64,000 bases of DNA from Metellina segmentata. Taxonomy: Eukaryota > Arthropoda > Arachnida > Araneae > Tetragnathidae. Below the pieces are notes generated by a model. The model saw nothing but the letters and a program-made list of their open reading frames with translations, was not told where the DNA came from and ran no database searches. The DNA lies in the NCBI GenBank assembly GCA_947359465.1, contig OX375881.1, forward strand, positions 72,811,914 through 72,875,913. The letters are read 5' to 3'. The position numbers were made by a program, and so were the translations under genes. Positions 35,556 to 47,751 of the stretch are shown here, one piece after another; within the stretch, counting starts at the first letter, position 1; each line of letters begins with the position of its first letter.

Positions 35556-36345
35556 TTTTAATGTTATATGTACAATGAAGACTTGTTTTTTATTGATCGA
35601 AGACTTTTGTTATTGATAAAATACTTGATTTTTTATTATTTAAATTTGTATGGGGTTGCACAAAAAGTCTTCAGAACTTTTCTCTTTTCTATTGTCCCCT
35701 CTTGTTCTCAGGTCAGGGTGACATGTTATATTTAAATTTATGGATATGACTTTGTTGCACAAGAAGTCATAGAATTACTTAGAATTATTTACAGTTAGAC
35801 GCATCGAGATTTCAATGAAACCCGTCCCGATTAAAAAATTAGAAAATAACTATGTGAAATGGCAAAATCGTTGGAATAATAGTATGAAAAAGTATAACAT
35901 TAATATTGTAAATGCCACAAAAACCCGACTTTTTATTACTTTACTAATCTGACTCGATTTTTTCATTTGAATTAGATTAAAGGCTGCACATAAAGCACAG
36001 AACATTTCACTTTTCCCAAGTCCTTTTTGCTCTTGGGTCAGGGTAGCATGGTATGTTTAAATTTATGGAAATGGCACTGCTGATCAAAAAGTTAAAGAAT
36101 TATTTAAAGAACGCATGGTGATTTAATTAAAACGTTTACCAGTTTCGATTTAAAACATTAAAAAGAAATGTAGAATAGCAAAAATCGTTGGAACAATTGA
36201 GAAAAAGCGCAGTTTTAATATTATAAATATCATAAAGACTCGATTTTTCATTTTTTTAAATTGTAGACTGCACATAAGGCATGAAACTTTTCACGTCTCC
36301 TGAATCCTTTCTTTCGCTAGGGCAGGGCAACATGGTACAGGTGGC
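35555..36345. repeat. Diverged tandem repeat, unit about 300-330 bp
   Basis: Three units share the order: GGTTGCACAAAAAGTCTTCA or GGCTGCACATAAAGCACAGA or AGACTGCACATAAGGCATGA; then CTTTTCxxx...CTTGxxCTCAGGTCAGGGTGACATG or a variant; then AAATTTATGGATATG or AAATTTATGGAAATG; then AAAATCGTTGGAA; then TTTTAATATTxTAAATxxCAxAAAxACxCGAxTTTT. Units start near 35655, 35980 and 36268; the last is incomplete. Confidence 0.7.
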
Positions 36346-36639
36346 ATGGTATACTGCGCATGGTTTATTAATTCTCACATATCTGGATTGAAAGCTGGCT
36401 TTGGTGAAAAGTATTGGGGTATAGGTTAAAATAGTGTGCAGAAGGTATCCATTGAAAACAACAAATACCATTAACCAAGTACAATAAAAAACCATTTGAG
36501 GTTGTAATGAAAGGACGGGGGATCCCGGGGCTTTATCCAAGTCAAATTTATTTGCTTATCCTCCAAAGCCCAGTAGATTTTCACCAATGGATCTACATAA
36601 GTGAAAGATTTAGTGAGCCCAAAAATTGCAATGCATTCA

Positions 36640-36990
36640 AACAAGGCCTGCGTTATGAAAAAAACTGTGGAGGTCAAGTAATATTAAGGTTGTTCAAGTT
36701 CGTACCCAATATGATTCCAGATACCAATGTACTCATATACCTCCTGGGGATTTCAATATCGATGTTCCTCAAAACGAACCATTTATACGAATATATGTAA
36801 CGTCAATTCAACATGAAGAATATTTGTACACAGCCCACGACTCTGGTCACAACATTTGTATGGATTTAATCTTTGTGAGAAATATCGAGGTTACATCTCC
36901 AATCATCGGTCTTTGATAAACAATTTTTACTTCTCGTATCACCATCAAGGTTTTGTTCATTTAGATCTTACTGTTTCTCTATCATGATAA
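36640..36990 (+). pseudogene. LINE-type endonuclease (EEP) fragment
   Basis: With frameshifts the plus strand reads PDTNVLIYLLGDFNIDVPQN, then EPFIRIY...THD-like and CMDLIFVRNIEVTSPIIG. G-D-F-N-I-D and C-I/M-D-L-I/V-F-V-R are conserved blocks of the apurinic-type endonuclease/exonuclease domain found at the start of LINE ORF2 and in some Helitrons. One frameshift lies near 36760 and stops follow after about 36920. It is isolated: no reverse transcriptase follows. Confidence 0.6.
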
Positions 36991-37074
36991 AGACAGATTC
37001 TCCCCTTAAACGATTGCTGTTGTGTCCACCCACACAGCTCACTGCATTTTGTTTTCACTCAATCTCTATTTCTT

Positions 37075-37800
37075 TTGTTGTTGTTGTTGTCGTGTCTATG
37101 CATACAGTACTAGTGCAAAAGTTTAGAGTCTTCCAAAAGCCTTGGTGACAAGATCTGCAAGTTCTGGAGCTCGATGGCTATGGAGGATTTCGATTGGGGG
37201 TGCTCCAAGTTGAAAGAGGGAACCAATAATGGCCTGGCAGTCGAAAACATGATCTGGAGTTAGTTGCGATTGGGGACAGTACCTGCAGATGGGATAGGAT
37301 TTTATATTAGTTCGTGAAATCATGCCTTTGAAATGTCCAGTACGTAGCCTAGCTATTGTAGAGGAGAGGTTTCTTGGGCAGTTTAGATCGGGGATTGTAG
37401 CGTTGCTAAAATGCTGGTTGTAGATCCTTCGCCTGGCGACGGCATTCGCATCTGCACAGGTGACTACTCGAGGTTGATCTTTGTTGCGTGCTTCCTTTAC
37501 AAAGGCATCTGCACATTCGTTCCCCTCAATTCCAACATGATCTGGGATCCACTGGAGAGTGCAAGGTATATTTAGTAAATGAAGAAGAGTATTAATTTCT
37601 TGCGTTATTGTTGTTTTACCATTATGTATGGCTTCGAGTGCTGATTTTGAGTCTGAGAAGATTACAATTTCTTTAATTGAGTCGTTTAGATATTGAGAAC
37701 GACAATGGGAAAGAGCCTCTTTAATAGCGATTAATTCGCTAGTGAAGTTTGAATAGTTTGAAGTAGTTTCGCTATTTCTTTTACAAGTGTCTTTAAAATA
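37075..37800 (-). pseudogene. LINE ORF2 C-terminal part: RNase H and zinc-type tail
   Basis: Minus strand, largely open when followed from about 37795 to 37123: SELIAIKEALSHCRSQYLND, EIVIFSDSKSALEAIHNGKT (RNase H Asp motif) and LQWIPDHVGIEGNECADAFV (the H-x-G-x-x-G-N-E-x-A-D RNase H signature), then STIARLRTGHFKGM and a C-x2-C...H-x4-C motif (CRYCPQSQLTPDHVFDC), ending in ADLVTKAFGRL. A short 3' UTR ends in GACAACAACAACAACAAAAG (plus-strand run of GTTGTT at 37078-37091), the 3' tail. A LINE with RNase H suggests the I/Jockey-related group. The 5' end is truncated, as is common after target-primed reverse transcription. Confidence 0.88.
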
Positions 37801-39180
37801 TTTCGAACAAGTAACGCGGGCATATACTCGGAAAGCAAGGTGAGTTATTGACTGCTAACAGCAAACAACACGATGACACGCCTCAAGTCTTTAGAACACA
37901 GTACAAGTTAGCGTCTAGTTACTCACGCGAAATCGGGGAAGACGAGCATTTTAATATTTAATTAGTTTTGCCAGCGTTTCCTCTGAATTAGAGCCAGAGA
38001 ACAGAATTGTTTCTCCTCGGTGGGGATGTAAAATTCATGTGCGCAAACTTTAAGGAGATGAAGAGGTGCTTATATCTGAAAGTTTTGAATAATTTGTAGT
38101 CTTTCCAATTTGTACGGTATCTACGACCATTACTACGGTTAGAGGTAACCTAGCAACTGGTAAGGATGTATTAGTTATAACGAGTGAATGAATTCGCAAT
38201 CTTAAAGGATAGGTTCAATAAACGTTTAATGGCAAAAAAAAATTATAATGATTTGGGGAGGGGAGGGGAGGGGGGGGGCGTTTCAAACGTTATTACCAAT
38301 ATTTCAGTTAAGACTGCGGAGCATAAAAATTGTTTTAAAACACGCTTGATCGTCCAACTTCTAAAAACTAATTATTTAGCTATGAATAATTTGAAATATA
38401 CATTTAATAGTCGAAAAAAGGATCGGACTATGAAGTAAAGAAAATATGTTATTAAAAGCAAATAAAGGGTGGGTATTCATAACTCAAGGGTTCCGAAAAC
38501 CGTTTCCCATGATGTGGTGCTTTTATAAAACTTGCTCAAGACTTTGTAATTTCTCCTAAAGAAATGCCATTTTTTAAGTAATTTTTGGGTGTAATAAGAT
38601 AATTTTCCTGTTGCTATGTACTGATGTCAGTTATCTTTCGCTGCATCTTTCTTTTAAAGGTACGATGGTACACCATACTTACATTAGCAAATACGGCTCT
38701 TGTACCATAAAACTCAACCCAATCAACCACATAGATTAAATAAACATTGATTTTGAAGAAATCAAATTTCTAGTAGAACTCTGTATTTTAAAAATAATTT
38801 TATATTTCATATTTTCACTCAAATTAAAGGTATATCTAGGGCTCTAACTTTTCATCCATTTTCGAAAATCTATTTTTGCACTGTTGTAAAAAAAACTGTT
38901 TACAGATCAATTCTGCTTTCAGATTTATAAACTACTTCATTGTTTATAACAGAATCAATTTTAACTTTATGGCAATAAATTTATCCAGAAGAATTAAGTT
39001 TAACAAAAACTAATTCAGAAAGTTATAAAGCCTTCTCTTTGTACCTAAATACCTCTATAATGGACAATACACCACCTGAAGTGTCAAAAGTCATGGATTA
39101 CCTCTCTAATATAGTGTAGGCCTCCTATATATATTGCTCTGTTTTGGGAAGAAAATTTACGCGATATGAACTTAACTAGT
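37801..39180. other. Unrecognised stretch
   Basis: Contains a poly-G run near 38250-38280. An 84-codon frame at 38184-38438 crosses that run and has no recognised domain. Confidence 0.4.
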
Positions 39181-39184
39181 CGGC

Positions 39185-40075
39185 GGAAGTTGTCAGGATA
39201 GATGTTAGACAAACTGCCTCAATAGGCACTCATAATTGCGTAGTTGTGGGTGTTGGATCGTGTTTACGAATGGCTCTTTCTATCATATCCCAGATATGCT
39301 CCATGGGTTCATCTCTGATGATCAAGGTTGCAAGTGCTGAAATTATCCAGAACGCTCATAAAACCCATCGCTAGGAAAATAGGTCCGGTGACACTGGGCC
39401 TTATCATCCTGGAACATCTCATCGTTAATGGGGTGGTCCATAAAGAGCTGCAAATGGTCACAAAGCAGAGGACATAGCAATTTTATGTCAATGACCCCTT
39501 CAATTTGACAAGAGGAGATGAACCCATTCATGCCAGGTAAACACTCCCCACACCATTAGGAAACCACCACCAGTATGCACAATCTCTTGTTGACAAGTTG
39601 TATCCATAGCTTCATGAGGTTTGGCCATACCCAACTCGATCATTAGCTCGTACTAACTGGAAAAGTGACACATTGGAACACTACCTTCTTCCGTTAATCT
39701 GGGATTAACACAGGAACCTGAGTTCTTCATCTCATCGGTGCTGAAGCCGATGATGTGATGTGAGTAAAGGCACTCGAGTCGATTTTCTGCATTCATATTC
39801 CATCAACTCCAAATTTTGCTGCACGGGCCTCACAGACACGCCTCTAGTTCGTCCCTCATTGAATATAGCATTCAGTTTACGCAGTCGTTCGTCTGATAGC
39901 ATGGATGCTTCCGCTCAGACGTCGCTGGTGCCGATCATTCACCTGACGTGGACGGCCACTGTTCAGTCCCTTATGGAAGGTAATGCTTTCTTTGAGGTAC
40001 TCCTGATACACCCGTGGCACTGTGGAGTGAGGAAAATCTAAAAAGTATGCTTCGAACTCCGCAATTATCATTCGA
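39185..40075 (-). pseudogene. Third Tc1-like transposase relic
   Basis: Minus strand from 40075: FPHSTVPRVYQEYLKESITF, GRPRQVNDRHQRRLSG and IHAIRRTT (the linker between the two helix-turn-helix units), then a degraded middle, GMNGFISSCQIEGVIDIKLL (39531 onward), the second Asp block MFQDDKAQCHRT (about 39410) and the Glu block MEHIWDMIERAIRKHD (about 39305). It has stops and frameshifts throughout and the first 40 or so residues are missing. This lineage (long linker with G-R-x-x-x-V-D-x-R-x-x-R-R) differs from the other Tc1 copies in the window. Inverted repeats were not identified. Confidence 0.75.
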
Positions 40076-40121
40076 CGTTAAAACTATATTTAATTTTCGT
40101 CGGTTAACCATTACCATGCTA

Positions 40122-40848
40122 TTAAGGGGGTCCGGGACACATTGAAAAAAAATTTTTATTTATTAATTTAGAATTTCGAATTTTTTGGTACTGACTACCC
40201 ATCTAACTAATCAACGAAATAACAACACAAAATTTTTCCAAAAGTTTTTTAAAATTTTAAATTGAAATTTTTTGAAAAAAAGTGGGGTCATATTAAATTG
40301 CTAAAACTCAAAATATTATTGATCCATTTTCAAAATTCTTGCAGTAAATTATTCACAAACTTATAAACTTTAATTTAGATTCAGCAATTTAAGAAATATT
40401 AATTTAATAAAAAATAAAAATATTTGAATAAAAATGTTTCAAAATTTTAAGGTACTTTTTTTTTTAAGTCATATTTTTAAAAGTAAATATTTGTTTCAAA
40501 TTTGCTGAATCAAAATTAAAGTATAATGTTTGAAAAAGATATATTCCAAATTTCAACCCTTAAACTTTATCGGTTTTCGACTTATAGCAATTTGAATACA
40601 GGAAATCATGAAAAAATGTATCATGGAGAAAAACGCATTTAAAGTTTTAAAGATAAATGTTGTTGCCATGACAACAACTGTCAAGAGTGTTAGATTTTCA
40701 AAACAACGCACCACAAAAATTATTACATCTCTAGTTCTAATTAAGATAAAAACATGATTTAGACGTCATTTTAAGCAGAAATACACATAGAATTTCTTAA
40801 AATAATAAAAAATAATTCCAAAATTTCACGATTTTTGTGTCCGTTTAA
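40122..40848. mobile_element. Second TTAA-flanked inverted-repeat element, non-coding
   Basis: TTAAGGGGGTCCGGGACACA at 40122-40141 faces TGTGTCCGTTTAA at 40836-40848. The shared inverted core is CGGGACACA/TGTGTCCG with TTAA outside; the right end has lost several bases between core and TTAA. The GGGG-(G)-TCCGGGA terminus resembles the GGGGACCGGGAA terminus of the 1831-3282 element, so it may be a related non-autonomous family. No open frame inside. Confidence 0.6.
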
Positions 40849-42650
40849 CGTTTTTCAAGACACTCGAGAGTCTAACAGACGTACCTTATAACCATCTGAA
40901 TCTTTATACCCTTTTAACGCGATGTGAGTGCGATACATCTTAAAACATATTATAATGCAACTGTCAATCAACTATTAGGTTTTAACAAAAATGCGATTTG
41001 ACATATAATTTCGTTAATCAATGCGTTACTCTTTTTAATGCACTTATACACACTAACCGCATTTTTTCTTTCGTCAGAATTATTTTCGAAGGATTTGACC
41101 CAATTACATAATAGATGGCTAGTTCCTTATGCTTCACGTTAATAGTTCACTAGTAATACTCAAACCTATTAGGCCCTTAAAATTAATAGAATCGAACACA
41201 GAGTCCTACAGCGAGACGGACACTCTCGCCATATTGAAATTCTCCTTGATTTTGTGTGAAAAGAGTGTGAAACCACTTTGAAAAGATTTTCAACTAGATA
41301 GTATAATAAATATACTGTCTAGTTGAAAAACTAAAATTTGGCTAGACAGATGCAGATGGTTTTACTGCAATACGTAACAATACGTAATCAAATTTTTCCG
41401 ACTTACATGGTTTCACATTTTTTCCCACGACATGTCTGCACTCGTTAAATATTCCAAGTCTGGTGAAAGCTCGTAAAAGTTTGATGATTGGGCACTTATA
41501 GTTCAGGTTACCGCTCACGATTCAATCTCAAGTGTCTCGTCTGTTTCCATAAGTCGCCATAGGCATTAACGGTGCATCACAGCATTATGACATGAAAATT
41601 TTTTCAATGCGAAGTCCGAGTTTAATATGGCGTTGGCCCAAATTGCGCAAATGTCGAGCAAATTAAAATAGTGCTTGCGGACACACATGCATCCCTATGT
41701 AAATACGGTTTATTTTTATTCTCATACAGTTCAGTATTCTTCCCGTAGACGCTATCATGCATTAGTGTTAGTGGTTGCAACTTCAAGAATTTACAGAGAA
41801 AGCAACTGTTGTGAAACTGTAAAATTAGGACTAATAAAAAATGCCGTTAACATGCTTGCTGTCTTTCATCTCTTAACCAGTGTACCCTTTAGTGAAACCA
41901 GGTGGTGGCTTAGGTACATAAATACCTCTATGAATACTGTTTAATTTTGTGTTCCTTACCTTCCCTTAAAGTTTATACCTGAAGTTTTAAGGCATGGTGT
42001 TTTTGTGAGAATCAATAGAATTTAACCTGCCATAGAGGAAGCGAACATCCCGGGTAGCAAATAAATGTATTATTAATCAGAGAAATTTGCATTCTTAAAC
42101 ACAGAGAATATAAATGTTTTAGAATACAAAAATTGAATTAATGTCCCCGTATGTATTTCCTTTCAATGTCCCCGGAAGGCTTATTAAATATTATCATTAT
42201 GAAGCAAAACATACTAGCATCCAAAAGCAATATATGTTTCCTTTTATGTCCTTTGGGTGTGTTCGTTTAATAATTGATTTAATAACATATGGCATAATTA
42301 ATTCCGTTTCCTGATTAAAGTAGCTGAACATTTCGGAAAATCCCCGGTCTATAGGCTTTTAATTCGAAGCTCTGGAATGCTATTACTTTTCCCTCTGACG
42401 GCATCGATTTAAAAGGGAGGTAATCAGTTTTGATTCCTTTCAACTTCCCCATGAAAATTAGCTCAGGAATGCCAAGTATTTGCGATGGAAAGAGTAGCAG
42501 AGAAGACTAATTCATTTTAAATCACACTATTATTAAACTGAATCTTGCAAATTAGACTAGCTAAAAAGGTTTATCTTGTTGCAAATTGTGTACGACGTTA
42601 ACTATCCACAAGCGAATTTCACATGTTAATTCGAAGTAACACCGAGACTT
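40849..42650. other. AT-rich stretch, no gene recognised
   Basis: Holds a strong hairpin at 41288-41327 (listed separately). The 41675-41944 frame has no recognised domain. Confidence 0.45.
41288..41327. repeat. Short perfect-type hairpin
   Basis: TTTCAACTAGATAGTATA and TATACTGTCTAGTTGAAA are reverse complements with one mismatch, separated by four to six bases. It could form a cruciform. No poly-T follows, and nothing nearby suggests a transcript end. Confidence 0.75.
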
Positions 42651-43400
42651 GAAAATAAAGGTTTCATTCTAGGTTAACTTCTAAATACGATTGCATAGCT
42701 CTTAACGATATCGCAATCCGTGAAGAAAAGTGACACAAGTCAAAAAATGAAAATGTTATGTCATTGAAAAATATGTATGAGGAGCCCCAGCGTGTTATAT
42801 TCTATAGAATATAATAGACGTTACCACCATAAATACTTACCTGAAATTTAAAAGAAGCTTATACTGTTTCAATATGAGTTTTACAGTATCCTCTAAGTTG
42901 ATGTTTCTCAAATTCTGCATTTTTGAGTTGTGTCACTTCTCTTTCCGGAGTGCGAAATATTTATTTACATTCAACGAATACATATCGGAATAAAACTAAG
43001 CAGTCATGGACCTTGTGGTTAAGATCTAAAACAGGATATTTATTGACACAATATAACGACATTATGAAAATAAAGGTTTCATTCTAGGTTAGCTTCTAAA
43101 TACGATTGCATAGCTCTTAACGATATCGCACTCCGTGAAGAAAAGTGACAAAGTCAAAAAATGAAAATTTTGTGATGTTATGTCATTGAAAAATATATAT
43201 GAGGAGCCCCAGCGTGTTATATTCTATGGAATATAATAGACGTTACCACCATAAATACTTAGCTAAAATTTAAAAGAAGCTTATACTGTTTCAATATGTG
43301 TTTTACAGTATTCTCTAAGTTGATGTTTCTCAAATTCTGCAATTTTGAGTTGTGTCACTTCTCTTTCCGGGCTGCGAAATATTTATTTACATTTGACGAA
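42651..43400. repeat. Direct duplication (offset 415 bp) containing a MITE in each copy
   Basis: GAAAATAAAGGTTTCATTCT at 42651 recurs at 43066 and the copies run in parallel for about 335 bp with few differences. Each copy contains a roughly 250-bp MITE-like unit (about 42708-42958 and 43123-43380) whose ends are inverted: left ATCGCA(A/C)TCCGTGAAGAAAA GTGACAC and right, reversed, TTTCGCA(C)TCCGGAAAGAGAAGTGACAC. A spacer of about 80 bp lies between. The third, inverted copy of the MITE alone is at 56.8-57.1 kb, so the MITE inserted first and the locus was then duplicated. Confidence 0.85.
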
Positions 43401-44295
43401 TATATTCACAGGCTTCTGAGAGAAATGTAATAATATTAAATTAATGAGTATGTTTCTGGGAATTCTAGGGAGAAATGAATATGAATATAAAGTGTTAAAG
43501 AAATGTATTTTGAGATTTCCCCGGATGTAACGAATTTAGCATTACATCGTAATTTTTAATTTAAATTAGAAAGTATGAAAAAATATTACTTCTAAAAAAA
43601 GTATTGTTACTATCCACAACGTAAGAAAATATCCTCTTCAATAAACATTTGTGTTATATTTTGAAAAAATCGCAGAAATAATTTTTTTACAGAAATAGAA
43701 AAATTTAATTTGCACCAACACAGCTTAAAATATAATTTTAATGAAACTAATAAGATTATAAGCTGAAAATAATCCATCAAAACTAAATGGCGGCATTGCG
43801 TTTTACATAAAATTAAAGAGCTAGCATGCAAAAGGCACGAATATGTACATTTTTTGTTTCGAGAAAACACAGTTAAGTGTTTTTGTCTATAGGGGGAAAT
43901 GTATAGGAATACTATATGAAGCACGTAACATTACCTTTAACCTCTTTCGTAACTTGAGGCGTCACTTGGCATGATTCTTGAGAGCAATTACAATTTGTCA
44001 TTGACATTAAAAATTACCACCGATTATTGCAGAAATAGTGATACATTAAAGTAGTTCTTTTCTGGAAGTATTTGTTTTCCGAAGTTTGTTTCCTCTTATA
44101 AACTGCTTTATAGTATAAAGCATCATATGAGCGTCTAGAAAATGCATTCTAGTGAAAAACTCAAAATTACAGATTCATGGCTTTCACATGGTACTGACGA
44201 TATTTTTGTGGGAAAAACTGTTTGGAGTTTGAGTATTTTTGAACTGTTCATACGGTTGATTTATTGAGTGACTAATAAGTCTAATACCAATATAT
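43401..44295. other. AT-rich stretch, no gene recognised
   Basis: A 104-codon minus frame at 43610-43924 shows no recognised domain and is probably chance. Confidence 0.45.
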
Positions 44296-44393
44296 AATCC
44301 CTATAAGGCTTTTTTCGTAAAACTAGATGGTAGATAAAAAAAACTACCTCCACCTACATCTAAGCTTTACCAAAAAAGCCCTTATAGGGACAT
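44296..44393. mobile_element. Fold-back element of about 98 bp
   Basis: TCCCTATAAGGCTTTTTTCG at the left pairs with the reverse complement of the right end (GTCCCTATAAGGGCTTTTTT). Pairing continues inward through GTAAA...CTAGATG...TAG with small gaps, so nearly the whole segment is one imperfect hairpin. It may be a very short fold-back MITE or a small structured RNA locus; no homologue in the window. Confidence 0.65.
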
Positions 44394-44612
44394 TTATTTA
44401 AATTAATATCGAAATACTACTGTGATCAAAAACTATTCTGAATGTTTCCTTTAAAATACATGTATAGTAAATAACGTCTGCAGACTTTTATATAAAAAAT
44501 TTTACGACCAATATAAACATGTGGCAACGATCGAGGATCTATTTAATTTTATCGTCTGAAAATAAATATGTTTTTAATAAGAGAAGAATTTTCACTTCGT
44601 TGATTTTCAAAC
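44394..44612. other. Spacer, nothing recognised
   Basis: AT-rich flank of the mariner relic; no mariner inverted repeat identified. Confidence 0.4.
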
Positions 44613-45312
44613 ATGTCGAATGTAATTGAGCAAAGAACAAGCATTCAATTTTGTTTCCGCAATGAAATTTTTGCAACAAATAACATGTTAAATGTGTCAA
44701 AAAGCTTTTACAGACAACTGTTTATCAATAACAACTGTAATTGATTGGTATAGAAAGTTTAAAGAAGGTAGAGAATCGGTCGTAGATGATTCGCAATCTG
44801 GTCAGGAAATTAGTGTTTAGTGATCGTCGTTTAACAATAAGAAATATTATTGATCAACTTTCTATACCATTCGTCGAAACGTCCTGAATTGTGGCGAGAT
44901 AACTCATGGGTTGTGCATCTCAATAATGCGCCTTCTCACAATGTCATTATTATTCGAGATTTTTTGTCAAAGCATTCAACAAATACGGCTCCATAAGCTT
45001 TGTATACACCTGATAAGGCATTGTGTGACCTTTTCTTATTTCCACCAGTGAAACTCCCTCTTCGTGTCCCCCTTTAAGTTCATTGATGCAAGAGTAAAAG
45101 AAAATTCGATACGAACCCTGAAAGGGTTTCACATAAACGACTTTAAGGCATGTTTTGAGGATTGGAAAAAACGTTGGCAGAAGTGTGATGAAGTCGGAGA
45201 AGGTTACTTTGAAGGAGATGTAATAAATTTTGACCAATTCATTGATGTATTTTGTTTTATGACAGCATTCCAGGCATTTTATGATCACAGTAGTATAGGG
45301 ACAATATTTTGA
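44613..45312 (+). pseudogene. mariner transposase, internally deleted
   Basis: ATG at 44613 opens MSNVIEQRTSIQFCFRNEI, followed with a frame change by SKSFYRQL/AFTDNCLSITTV and VIDWYRKFKEGRESVVDDSQSGQ, the mariner DNA-binding domain (family form W-Y-x-x-F-x-x-G-R-x-x-x-x-D-x-x-R-x-G-R). The first-Asp region is missing. Homology resumes at about 44877 with RPELWRDNSWVVHLNNAPSH, where the second catalytic Asp is replaced by Asn, then a degraded P-D-x-A-x-C-D-L-F-L-F block (YTPDKALCDLFLF) and the C-terminal FEDWKKRWQKCDEVGEGYFE (45064-45312 frame). The C-terminal parts lie in a different frame. Dead copy. Confidence 0.88.
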
Positions 45313-47750
45313 TATTAGGTTTAACTCTTGCAAATAAAAAAAAAATAGATGGAAAAGAAATATACTCTAACTTAAAAAAAGTGATCACGCATAACAGTAT
45401 AAAAACATTTCAAACAAACTCCAAGCACATATTAAATATTATTAATTTTTAGTCAAGAGTATGTAAATACAGAAATCTTAATTTACGATGGACGAAGTAA
45501 CGAGAAATGAGTTAAAGTGAAAGGGCAAACTCCCGAAAAAAATACATAGAACCTAAAACTTTTGTTGAAACAAACGGAGAAGAAAAGGAGATGAGCAAAT
45601 ACGAGCCACGCTCTCGAATCTTCGGAAGTTAACATAACATTACCTTTTAATAAACTCACGGTTCTTTTCCCTAGAGAAGGGATTGTACTTTTATCGAATA
45701 AGAAATCGATTATTATCTAGTCTGTAACAGACGGATTTATTGTCTTTTTTCTCTCGAATATGACGGAAAAAATAATTTTATTCTCTGAAGTGAGAATAGT
45801 TCGAACTCTAAATTTAATTCAGGATTTTGAAGAAATACATTTGTTTTTCAGCAGTGTATATGTACTTATATGTTTTAATGGAAAACCTTTTAACTTACTA
45901 CTCCATTGTTAAAATGAAATAATTGGACTGTGTTTATTAAGTTGTTCTTTGAGATTCGTTTTATCTGGAGATTCTTATTGCATTTTTTTCACTCTAATAG
46001 TAGTTACATTTGGAGCAATGATTAATGGTAGGAGGTTTATGTTATTATTAAGCGTTTTTATGATGAAATCAGCAAGACTATCATTTCCAATTTAGAATAT
46101 TAAATTATAAATTCGAAAAGCAAAATGCTAGGCAGACAATTAAAGTGTGAAGGCCTAAAATGTTCATAATACGATCACGATTATTTTATGTTATCGATAA
46201 TAATAAATTTATCATACATAGAACATGTTTCTAATTATTTTACATTCATTTTTTAATGAAGCTAACACATCTACCTCCAAACATTCTATGCAATCAAACG
46301 GTTCATTACTTTAAAACAATCCGATCAGTTTTATCAGTCTCTTAAATTCTTCGATGAAACCGAATAGAGTAGCGTTTAAGAACTCTTATAATTACTTAAC
46401 TTCAGATTTACACTCTAAATACGGTTAAATAAGTGGCACAATCACATAAGGTTTTCAAAACTCAGGATATAATTTAAAGTGAAGGAGGAAAGGCACGTAA
46501 AATCTACCAAATTCACACTGGTATGTAAGCTATGAAGCGTCATGTATATGCTAGAAGGTACTCTAAGGAGCATAAATGGAAACCAACAAGTAAATGAACA
46601 ATATTTTTTATTTACTTTAATTTTACAGTTTCACAGTGTGAACTCAGATCTGCGACTATTGACAATGATACCAGCCTTACAGCTTCGACGTTTGAATTTC
46701 TATGCAAACCGTCTAGTTGCCACACTACCTTTATCAATTACTTGTGGAGCTTGTGGATATACGTCCCCATGTGGCTACAGATTAATTTCCTCTTTCTTCA
46801 ACTTGTCAACAGAGATTGACAATTTGAAAGGTGAAAGGTAACGCATCTAAGCAATAACCAATACCAAATGGAACGACTTGGGTCATTGCGAACATAAGGA
46901 ATTGGAAGGGGTCAAGCAGTCACGGTTATTAAATGAGTGAACTTGCTGGCATCGTTCAAAGCATTGGGAATGAAGTTGGATTTTATAGGAAGTGGAGCAA
47001 CCTGCAAGATACATAAACTGGGAATCTCTCACATATATTTGAAAAAAGCTGAGAGTACATGACCGATAAAAGAGCGATCCCCTAGATAATCGCAGAAGTG
47101 AAACTTACTTTTAACAAGGCAATGTACGCCTCTGTTACCTACCTACCCTTTATGAAACAGAAAAATATGTACTTGTGCGCTCAAGTAATATTATAAGTAT
47201 TTAAAAGAGAATGAGAGAAGACAAAATAAACGGCGATTACCATATTTCGGACACATTACTCAATTAAATATTGCGTGTCGGGCCGAACTCTCGTTACTAT
47301 GAATTAGGAATTATTGCCAAAGAAAACACTCACCCTTCAGAACTTTTTTGTTCTGCGTGATTATCCTGACCGCTTTTCAAAAAACTCCTGATGGCGAAGT
47401 CGTGTTCTTTATCAGTATCAAGGAACACAGATGAATTATAAAAATTGATTTCAAGAATGAGTCCCAGAAAGTCCACTGCTTAATCACATTCCCATCTTCG
47501 GATTTTATGGTTTTCCCTTTGTATCCTGACTCAGTGATCTTTCCAACGACTATGTTCTCCTATCTAGCGTGGAAGAATTTTCCTTTCCTAATGATCCTGT
47601 GAGTTACCAAGGTGATCAATCCCCGTTACGTCTTGCCCGTGATTTATTTCTTCGAAGTTGAGAATCTATTTTAAGGCAATGCTCCTTCTCTATCACGCCT
47701 TAGACACCCGAAACTGTTGCTTGTGAATAGGATTCCAACAATCCATTGAT
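45313..47750. other. AT-rich stretch, no gene recognised
   Basis: A 99-codon frame at 46542-46841 has no recognised domain; its Cys-containing end (SITCGACGYTSPCGY) is not a clear zinc motif. No splice-supported exon can be argued. Confidence 0.45.
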
Positions 47751-47751
47751 C

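Noticed and set aside
37075..37091. Simple (GTT)n microsatellite as an independent repeat
   Set aside because: It is the reverse complement of the LINE (CAA)n tail, directly following the LINE 3' untranslated region.
41288..41327. Transcription terminator hairpin
   Set aside because: Stem-loop without a following T-run and in a eukaryotic context; kept only as a hairpin.
46542..46841. Possible host exon with a Cys-rich end (99 codons)
   Set aside because: No domain, no convincing splice signals and no neighbouring exons; it cannot be separated from chance in this AT-rich sequence.
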